Assembly: GCA_026414225.1 (NCBI GenBank)
Contig: JAOAJK010000011.1
Location: 1-48,547 of the forward strand
Reading direction: 5' to 3'
DNA: 48,547 nucleotides
Source: Thermoplasmata archaeon
Lineage (GTDB): Archaea > Thermoplasmatota > Thermoplasmata > Lutacidiplasmatales > SKW197
Shown here: positions 43,061 to 48,547 of the stretch, one piece after another
Layout: each line of letters opens with the position of its first letter
How positions within the stretch are numbered: position 1 is the first letter of the stretch
Translations under genes and position numbers: made by a program
The notes under the pieces: generated by a model
The model's input: the letters and a program-made list of their open reading frames with translations, nothing else
The model's database searches: none
Told to the model about the DNA's origin: nothing

Positions 43061-44494
43061 ATCGTCGCCACCACCACCACCGCCGCCTCCGCCACTGCCT
43101 CCAAGAATGTGGATGAAGCGGTATTTAGCAGCGCCGCCAAGCCGCCAGTCCGCACCGAAGTGCGAGGTCGTGTGGGCTGCGACCTTTCCATCGCCAATGT
43201 AGAGGGCCACATGGTCCCAAACACCATCTCCTTTCCAGTCGTAAACAATTACATCTCCTACCTCAAGGGCACTCACCGAACTTTTGTCCACAGCTACCCC
43301 GGAGGTCACAAGCCAGTTTCCGAGGCGTCCCGCACCGGGTTCTCCGTATGTGGGTGGAACTCTCGTGGGCACATTTAAGCCGCCTCCCTTCTGGTGTTTT
43401 TCGCTTCCAATGCAGCAGGAGACGAAGTGGGCGCAATCAAACCCGCTCCTGTATCTTACGGAGGTGCCCTGGGGCAGCCACTCATAGCTCCCGCTTCCGT
43501 ACCAGAAGTAACCATCACTCACGACCTTGTCCCAGTACTTCGCCGCGTAATTGTACGCCGCCTGTCTGTCATAAGTTCTACTGCCTCCGTCACCACTTCC
43601 GTCGCCACCACCATTCACCTTCTGCAGCCACTTTACAGTTCCATCACCCTCGGCGCTCCAGCCCGTGATGTCATAGTACTTGATCTTCCACCAGTAATAG
43701 CCAGATTTGGAAACAGGACCATCGAGAACAGTGCCTGTTGCCCCATAAGGTTCCGTCTTCAGGTAGTTACCATACGGAGCGTCTCTCACATTGAGACCGC
43801 TCTTAGCTATAACTTTTACTACATCCCCAACCTTGAAATCAGAAGCACCACCGCCACCTGGAGAGGTAGTTATCTCTATTCCCGTGCCGTACCTGGTTTT
43901 GTGCCAGCTGGCAAAGCTGTTCATTATGCTGGCAATTCCGTTCTTCCAGTTTTTGTCAGTGGCATAGTGGACATTCATACCGTTGAGGTTCGGACCATGG
44001 TAGTATGTGCCCCCAGGCGTGAGATAATTTGCCTTGATTTTTCCCATCACCACATCCACGCAATGGGAGTAGGAAGAAAAGGTCCATGCACCGTTGTACG
44101 GGTCTGAATCATAGGCGCCCCAGCCAAACAGGTTGTGCTTGTCTATGCAGATTCTAGATGTGCCCCAGCCGCTCTCCCAAGCGGCATGTGCCATAATGTA
44201 GATGGAGTTGATTGTGTACTTGTTTCCACCTTCTACGAAAGCGGCAGCCATGTTTTCCCTTAACATTCCCGGCTTCCCCATGTAGTTGAAGTACGCATTG
44301 AATTTGTTTGCATCCACATTGACTACCCGAACATTCAGATCGCTGTAGATTGAGAAACTATACACGACCGATGTCGTCTGCATTGTAGGCTGCGCCGCGG
44401 TTGCAAACGAGGCAGCGAGGAACAGCGCCACAATCCCGCTCACCAGCAGGATTGCAAACCGCCTTCCCATCTTCCTGGTAGTTCTTCCTTCCAT
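42344..44494 (-). CDS. Secreted multidomain cell-wall hydrolase: GH73-like glucosaminidase, putative amidase, four SH3b
   Basis: 716 residues. Signal peptide at about 1-34 ([22 protein letters not shown]). Residues 75-205 match a GH73-like N-acetylglucosaminidase: [12 protein letters not shown] with the likely catalytic E107, then KHNLFGW. SH3b-1 is at about 219-292. Residues 306-463 resemble Amidase_6: [14 protein letters not shown]354 in GFDCAHFVS, and H428 in [12 protein letters not shown]. Gly-rich linkers separate SH3b-2, -3 and -4 (about 488-558, 567-638, 643-716), each ending ENWLEK. This is the design of bacterial murein hydrolases. An archaeal host lacks murein, so prey or competitor walls, or pseudomurein-like material, are the candidates. 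GAGGTG (44501-44506) sets the start. Confidence 0.85.
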   Translation of the reverse strand: MEGRTTRKMGRRFAILLVSGIVALFLAASFATAAQPTMQTTSVVYSFSIYSDLNVRVVNVDANKFNAYFNYMGKPGMLRENMAAAFVEGGNKYTINSIYIMAHAAWESGWGTSRICIDKHNLFGWGAYDSDPYNGAWTFSSYSHCVDVVMGKIKANYLTPGGTYYHGPNLNGMNVHYATDKNWKNGIASIMNSFASWHKTRYGTGIEITTSPGGGGASDFKVGDVVKVIAKSGLNVRDAPYGNYLKTEPYGATGTVLDGPVSKSGYYWWKIKYYDITGWSAEGDGTVKWLQKVNGGGDGSGDGGSRTYDRQAAYNYAAKYWDKVVSDGYFWYGSGSYEWLPQGTSVRYRSGFDCAHFVSCCIGSEKHQKGGGLNVPTRVPPTYGEPGAGRLGNWLVTSGVAVDKSSVSALEVGDVIVYDWKGDGVWDHVALYIGDGKVAAHTTSHFGADWRLGGAAKYRFIHILGGSGGGGGGGGGDDGGGGGGGSTKFKIGDTVITTADLNVRTAPGTSNSIIKTEPKGTIGTVVAGSQYASGYYWWKIKYSDGVTGWSAENWLEKYSGGGGGGSGKFKIGDIVQTTANLNVRTGPGLSYSIIKTEPAGATGKVVGGPTDADGYTWWKIQYSDGTTGWSAENWLEKYQGSTGKFKIGDKVKVTAQSGLNVRYGPGLSYGVIKTEPYGATGTVLGGPQTADGYTWWRVQYTDGTVGWSVENWLEKR

Positions 44495-44530
44495 ATTTTA
44501 CACCTCTACGGTGTTAATATTCGCAAACAT

Positions 44531-44541
44531 GGTATATATAG
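44531..44541 (-). promoter_or_regulatory. TATA box of the secreted hydrolase gene
   Basis: CTATATATACC on the minus strand. Initiation is expected near 44509, leaving a leader of about 15 nt that carries the GAGGTG site. Confidence 0.6.
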
Positions 44542-44543
44542 TT

Positions 44544-44578
44544 TACCGGGTAATTACCAAAACTTACCAAGACCTACC
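44544..44578 (-). promoter_or_regulatory. Helically phased TACC half-sites upstream of the hydrolase promoter
   Basis: On the plus strand TACC occurs at 44544, 44555, 44565 and 44575, spacings of 11, 10 and 10 nt; the middle two are both TTACCAA. A perfect palindrome GGTAATTACC lies at 44549-44558. The array starts directly behind the TATA box, where archaeal activators bind. It fills most of the gap to the preceding gene. Confidence 0.6.
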
Positions 44579-44590
44579 ATTTCCTCTCTC

Positions 44591-45652
44591 CTACTCCTCC
44601 CTCTTTTCCGCGAGCAGTTTCTTGAGATTCTCTATCACGGGCACAGGAGTGGGGTCAATATCGCGGAGCATTGCAATATAGATGCTCACAAAATCTCCTA
44701 TGTACATCAGCGAGAGCATTTTTGTAAGGTCTGTTTTCCCGGAAGCCCACACCTCAATAATCTCCCTGGCGCGTTTAAGCACAAGGTCCTTCGTGATTTC
44801 AATTCGCATTCGGTTCCTCCCGAACTCCCCGTGATGCCGCAATATTATCACAGAAAATCTTTCTGGCTGCGGGTCTCCGCTCCAGCCCACGGTATCATTG
44901 TGGTTTAACTCAGGAAACACATCTTCCCTTGCAATCATCTTTGAATTCTCATTTATCTGGGTTCTCCATCTTTTTGCAATGGGTGCTGAAATGCCCATTC
45001 CGAGGATGTTTGGAATCGTGCCCAGGATTTTCCTTGCAATTATTTTTGCCTGATTTCTCCCAGATGGTGTTTCAGGCTTCAGATTTTCCCTCAGGACCCT
45101 GCAGACCTCCACGGTTTCTTTCAGTTCTGCCTCACATGCTGCAATTCCTCCCGCCTCAAGAATCATCAACTGTGGCACAAGCATGTAGGCGGTTGCTCCC
45201 CGTGGTGGCATTCCTGATGGAATTTTTATGTGAAGAACTCCATTCTCCTTCGCCCTTTTCTCAAGGAGGCCCCCGGAAGAAATAGAAACGATTTTACATT
45301 TTCTATAAATAGCATCATCAAATGCTGAGAGGGTTTCCTCGGTGTTGCCAGAATAACTTGCAGCAATCACAAGGGTGTTCTCATCGCAGAAGGCAGGGAG
45401 GAAATAATCTCTCAACACGACGATGGGCACTCTTGCCTTGTTAAATGCCCAGGCAGCGGTAATATCCCCCCCGATCGCAGACCCACCCATCCCGCAGATT
45501 ACAATTTTTTCTGGCTGGTAGGAAAAATTCTCAAGTGCCCTCTTTGCAATTCCCATTGCCTCCTCAACCTGCTCAGGAAACCTAACCGTTAACGGAAGCA
45601 ATCCGCTGGCATCTACCTTTTTCATTCCTACAACATCGTCTATTTCAACCAT
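44591..45652 (-). CDS. Bifunctional phosphoglucose/phosphomannose isomerase
   Basis: 353-residue SIS-domain protein of the archaeal PGI/PMI type, interconverting fructose-6-P with glucose-6-P and mannose-6-P. The first SIS domain has ICGMGGSAIGGD and SYSGNTEE; the second has RWRTQINENSK with the catalytic Glu and ELNHNDTVGW. Length fits the family. A TATA-like ATTTATATC lies at about 45685-45693. It diverges from purP and is followed on the same strand by the secreted hydrolase gene, which has its own promoter. It could feed mannose for surface glycans. Confidence 0.92.
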   Translation of the reverse strand: MVEIDDVVGMKKVDASGLLPLTVRFPEQVEEAMGIAKRALENFSYQPEKIVICGMGGSAIGGDITAAWAFNKARVPIVVLRDYFLPAFCDENTLVIAASYSGNTEETLSAFDDAIYRKCKIVSISSGGLLEKRAKENGVLHIKIPSGMPPRGATAYMLVPQLMILEAGGIAACEAELKETVEVCRVLRENLKPETPSGRNQAKIIARKILGTIPNILGMGISAPIAKRWRTQINENSKMIAREDVFPELNHNDTVGWSGDPQPERFSVIILRHHGEFGRNRMRIEITKDLVLKRAREIIEVWASGKTDLTKMLSLMYIGDFVSIYIAMLRDIDPTPVPVIENLKKLLAEKREE

Positions 45653-45725
45653 TTTCTAACCTCACTCCCAGTATTGGGAGCATTGATATAAATTTTTTCT
45701 AAACCAACAGGAGTTCACGGAAAAA

Positions 45726-45736
45726 CCTTAAATAAA
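45726..45736 (+). promoter_or_regulatory. TATA box of purP
   Basis: CCTTAAATAAA is centred about 24 nt before the ATG at 45755, suggesting a leaderless transcript. Confidence 0.5.
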
Positions 45737-45754
45737 AACAGACATTCTACCAAC

Positions 45755-46906
45755 ATGGCTCAGATGAAGGATTTGCGATATCTCATATCTGGCTACGAGC
45801 AGGGAAAGATAAAGATTGGGGCAATTGCCTCGCATTCCGCCCTTGACATCTTTGACGGTGCTGTGGAGGAGGGATTCGAGACAGTGGCTTTCTGCCAGAA
45901 AGGCAGGGAGAAGACCTATGCAAAATACTTCAGGGCTTACAGGGAGGCCTACACAAATGTTGTGAAAGGACTTGTGGACTATCCCTATGTTTACGATAGA
46001 TTTTCAGAGATGCTCAACGACATTGAAAAGCTGCAGAATGAATGCGTTGTGCTCGTGCCCAACCGTGCCCTCTCTTCCTACATTCCACTGGACATAATTG
46101 AGCAAGAACTTGCAATCCCTGTTTTCGGAAACCGGATGATGCTCAGAATCGAGGAACGCACGGAGGAGAAGAACTATTACTGGCTCCTTGAAAAGGCAGG
46201 AATTCCCACACCTGAGAAGATTGAGAAGCCAGAGAAAATCGACTCGCTTGTTATTGTGAAGCTGCCGCATGCAAAAAAGCGGCTTGAGCGTGGCTTTTTC
46301 ACAGCAGCATCGTTTGAAGAATACTCGGAAAAAACCAGCATTTTGTTGAAAAACGGGGTAATCACAAATGAAGATCTTGAAAAAGCCAGAATCGAGCGGT
46401 ACATCATCGGCCCTGTCTTTAACCTCAACTTCTTCTATTCTCCGATTGCGGAGGACGGAACTCCTCTTGAGCTTCTTGGAATTGACTGGCGGTTCGAGAC
46501 CTCGCTTGACGGGCATGTGCGACTCCCTGCAAACCAGCAGTTAACACTGAATGAGAAGCAGAAGTATCCAGAGTATACTGTCTGCGGGCATAACAGTGCA
46601 ACGCTCAGAGAATCGTTGCTAGAAAAGGCATTTGAGATAGGCGAGAGGTTTGTGGAAGTTTCCCAAAAATATTATCCGCCCGGCATTATAGGCCCCTTCT
46701 GCATCCAGACATGTGTTGATAAGGACCTGAACTTCTATGTATATGATGTGGCCCCGAGGATTGGTGGGGGAACTAATGTACACATGAACCTTGGGCACCC
46801 CTATGGCAATGCCCTCTGGCACGAGCGGATGAGCACGGGCAGGAGAATTGCAAGGGAAATCAGAATAGCGGTTGACAAGGGAATGCTGAACAAGGTCGTG
46901 ACATAA
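45755..46906 (+). CDS. purP: FAICAR synthetase PurP (formate-dependent)
   Basis: 383-residue ATP-grasp enzyme that makes FAICAR from AICAR, formate and ATP, the archaeal replacement for the folate-dependent PurH step. Family marks: IGAIASHSALDIFDGAVEEGF near the start, VPNRALSSYI, GNRMMLRIEER, GPVFNLNFFYSP, LLGIDWRFETSLDG, and VAPRIGGGTNVHMNLGHPYG at the metal/ATP site. Length matches. Its use implies purine synthesis with formate in place of 10-formyl-tetrahydrofolate at this step. Confidence 0.95.
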   Translation: MAQMKDLRYLISGYEQGKIKIGAIASHSALDIFDGAVEEGFETVAFCQKGREKTYAKYFRAYREAYTNVVKGLVDYPYVYDRFSEMLNDIEKLQNECVVLVPNRALSSYIPLDIIEQELAIPVFGNRMMLRIEERTEEKNYYWLLEKAGIPTPEKIEKPEKIDSLVIVKLPHAKKRLERGFFTAASFEEYSEKTSILLKNGVITNEDLEKARIERYIIGPVFNLNFFYSPIAEDGTPLELLGIDWRFETSLDGHVRLPANQQLTLNEKQKYPEYTVCGHNSATLRESLLEKAFEIGERFVEVSQKYYPPGIIGPFCIQTCVDKDLNFYVYDVAPRIGGGTNVHMNLGHPYGNALWHERMSTGRRIAREIRIAVDKGMLNKVVT

Positions 46907-46915
46907 GATTTATTA
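46907..46915 (+). promoter_or_regulatory. TATA-like box of the C39-like peptidase gene
   Basis: GATTTATTA is centred about 27 nt before the ATG at 46938, fitting a leaderless transcript. It starts 1 nt after the purP stop. Confidence 0.45.
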
Positions 46916-46937
46916 GGCAAGTTAGTGATTGAGGTGC

Positions 46938-48323
46938 ATGGGCAAATTCACAGCGTGGTTGCTCTGTGTCCTGCTTGCAATTCCTGTTATCTCCTTTTCA
47001 CAGAATGCAAGTGCAGCAGTCACAATCCAGAATGTACCCTACATCCACCAGGTTTATGATACACCTGACTGGTTCAACGGTCACTGGGCGTGCGGAGCCA
47101 CGAGTGCTATGATGGCAATTGCTTACTATGGAATTCTGCCACACTGGGATTGCAATGTTTCAGTGCCTTATCCCCATGTGAGCCACTGGGGCAGGTACAT
47201 CTGCGAGATATACACATACAATGGTTATACCTACAACATCGGCAGTGCTGACCCAAGTGGAAACACCGGTTACGGGGGTTACGGCTACATTACCCAGAAT
47301 GACTGGGAGGACACGAAGGGCCACATGGCTGAGTATTTTGTGAAGCACGGACTCGGTTCATCGGTGGACTGGTCACCTACATGGGCTGAGCTCAAAGCCG
47401 AGATTGATGCGGGACATCCGGTCGTGCTTCTGACTTCCCTTACGACCGCGGGACACTATGTGCTCGCAGTCGGTTACTATTCTGGACAGTACTCAGTCGT
47501 TGTGAATGACCCCTACGGGAACAAAAATCAGGGTTACATGAACTACAACGGTGCCTATGTGACCTATGACTGGCCTGGCTACAATTACGGAAACGCCAAC
47601 CTGAACACCGTGCACTGTTTCATCTACGCACGGGGGACACCGCCATCGCCGGATAGCACCCCCCCGCAAATCCAGATAACCTCTCCGGCAAACAACACGC
47701 TGATTTCTAGCAACGCAACAATCAAGGCCCAGATTTATGAGAACGAGAGCGGGCTGAAATGGGCACGGCTCTGCATTGATACCATGGATGATGCCAGCAC
47801 CGTGGCGTGGGACTCAATTCCGCCCCACGAATTTGTCTTCGACACGAGAAATTACAGCGATGGAACCCATGCATTCTATGTCCAGGCAAAGGACAACGCA
47901 GGGAACATAGGGGTTGCAAGAGTGGACCTCACCATAGACAATGCTCCACCAGAAATCCAGCACCAACCATTGAATTCCTGGGGTGCAAATGAACCTATAT
48001 TGATTGAGGCAAATGTGAGCGATGCCAACGGAATTGGCTCCGTGGTTGTTTATTATTCACCGGACAACTCCACATACCTTGCAGTGAGTTTATCTGAGGT
48101 TACGCCAGGATACTACAGGGGCGAAATTCCTGCCCAGCAGACGGGACAGGTTTATTACTATCTCGTAGCTTATGATAATGCTGGCAACATGGCACGGAAG
48201 CCGGCTGACTGGGCTTACATTGTCACAATTGAGCAGGTCCCAGAGCACATCAATTTGATGCCGATTGTTTTGCTGGCAGTGGTGCTCTTTGGAGCACTGT
48301 TTATTTGGTTGAGGAGAGAGTGA
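46938..48323 (+). CDS. Secreted, membrane-anchored C39-like cysteine peptidase with Ig-like domains
   Basis: 461 residues. Signal peptide (AWLLCVLLAIPVISFSQNASA). Residues about 30-225 resemble Peptidase_C39_2: VPYIHQVYD, then the catalytic Cys in GHWACGATSAMMA (C52), His in TAGHYVLAVGY (H173) and the Asp in VVNDPYG (D191). Two Ig/FN3-like domains follow (TPPQIQITSPANNT... and APPEIQHQP...), then a C-terminal membrane anchor (LMPIVLLAVVLFGALFIWL) with basic tail. It may cut or bind peptides at the cell surface. A TTG at 46929 is an alternative start; GAGGTG lies only 1 nt from the ATG and is probably not an RBS. Confidence 0.82.
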   Translation: MGKFTAWLLCVLLAIPVISFSQNASAAVTIQNVPYIHQVYDTPDWFNGHWACGATSAMMAIAYYGILPHWDCNVSVPYPHVSHWGRYICEIYTYNGYTYNIGSADPSGNTGYGGYGYITQNDWEDTKGHMAEYFVKHGLGSSVDWSPTWAELKAEIDAGHPVVLLTSLTTAGHYVLAVGYYSGQYSVVVNDPYGNKNQGYMNYNGAYVTYDWPGYNYGNANLNTVHCFIYARGTPPSPDSTPPQIQITSPANNTLISSNATIKAQIYENESGLKWARLCIDTMDDASTVAWDSIPPHEFVFDTRNYSDGTHAFYVQAKDNAGNIGVARVDLTIDNAPPEIQHQPLNSWGANEPILIEANVSDANGIGSVVVYYSPDNSTYLAVSLSEVTPGYYRGEIPAQQTGQVYYYLVAYDNAGNMARKPADWAYIVTIEQVPEHINLMPIVLLAVVLFGALFIWLRRE

Positions 48324-48483
48324 GAAGGGAATTGGGCGGCAAAACGAGATCGTCCAATCTTAAGTGATTTCCAAGGAAATCGTTAGACATCTATCAAGAT
48401 ATTTTTCTATCTGGATAACATATGTGAGTTCGGATGGATTTCCTGTTTTCACTTAACTTTTGACACGCTCATTGGTCTGCAAC

Positions 48484-48492
48484 TCTTAAATA
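48484..48492 (+). promoter_or_regulatory. TATA-like box near the right edge
   Basis: CTTAAATAT lies about 31 nt before an ATG at 48519. The rest of the stretch 48324-48483 shows no gene, RNA fold or repeat that I can support. Confidence 0.35.
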
Positions 48493-48518
48493 TCATGAGA
48501 TATTGGGTTTATGGGAAA

Positions 48519-48547
48519 ATGAAAATGGAGCGATTTCCACTGGAGTT
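48519..48547 (+). CDS. Possible start of a gene running off the right edge
   Basis: ATG at 48519 opens a frame reading MKMERFPLE to the edge. Support is limited to the TATA-like box about 31 nt upstream. Too short to identify. Confidence 0.3.

Noticed and set aside
43040-43110. G/C-rich simple repeat as separate element
   Set aside because: It encodes the glycine-rich linker of the hydrolase.
46931-46936. GAGGTG as ribosome-binding site of the C39-like peptidase
   Set aside because: Only 1 nt separates it from the ATG; the TATA spacing points to a leaderless transcript.

Overview
The window is archaeal. It carries an archaeal-type tyrosyl-tRNA synthetase, archaeal PheRS beta, two Alba chromatin proteins, PurP (the archaeal purine enzyme), a stand-alone GMP synthase glutaminase subunit, RsmA/Dim1, a KaiC/RadA-like ATPase, and a tRNA-Gln interrupted at position 37/38 by a bulge-helix-bulge intron. 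Many genes have a TATA-like box 24-34 nt before the start codon and little or no leader; genes inside operons use strong GGAGGTGA Shine-Dalgarno sites and ATGA overlaps. This fits a euryarchaeal lineage, possibly Thermoplasmatota, but the lineage is a guess from gene style and not from any phylogenetic marker I could test.

Layout. 1-9.0 kb: membrane protein with DnaJ-like zinc motifs, tyrS, alba, pheT (opposite strand), a KaiC-like/moaC/moaB operon, then an MBL-fold/HEAT-repeat operon on the minus strand. 9.1-15.5 kb: beta-helix surface protein, two TPR proteins facing each other, a PrsW-like membrane protease, a second alba. 15.5-21.9 kb: PAS/GAF sensor without a kinase domain, the first of three STAND-type AAA/TPR proteins, a PHP phosphoesterase and a small protein. 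21.9-24.7 kb: arsenic resistance locus (small thioredoxin, ACR3, ArsP-like permease, divergent ArsR with a visible palindrome). 24.7-26.3 kb: tRNA-Gln (184-nt intron), a CorA-like transporter and tRNA-Leu packed head to tail. 26.3-33.0 kb: flavoprotein disulfide reductase, ThiF/MoeB-like E1, membrane FKBP, two small membrane proteins plus guaAA, rsmA, DegT aminotransferase. 33.2-42.3 kb: secreted VWA/PKD protein, PEP synthase, and two tandem STAND AAA/TPR proteins. 42.3-48.5 kb: a secreted multidomain peptidoglycan-hydrolase-like protein, phosphoglucose/phosphomannose isomerase, purP, a secreted C39-like peptidase, and the likely start of one more gene.

The most unusual signals are: (1) a structured element of about 95-120 nt present both inside the tRNA-Gln intron and directly after tRNA-Leu, with a base-pair-preserving change in one stem; (2) a tRNA-corA-tRNA unit in which the corA ribosome-binding site lies in a hairpin beginning at the tRNA discriminator base; (3) four TACC half-sites spaced 10-11 nt just upstream of the TATA box of the predicted cell-wall hydrolase; (4) that hydrolase itself, which combines a GH73-like glucosaminidase, a putative amidase and four SH3b domains in an organism that should have no murein; (5) three effector-less STAND/TPR paralogues within 24 kb.

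Genes are tightly packed and convergent pairs often touch or overlap (alba/pheT, moaB/MBL, the two TPR genes, guaAA/rsmA). No intergenic gap exceeds about 230 nt. No CRISPR array, insertion sequence, integrase or rRNA was seen.
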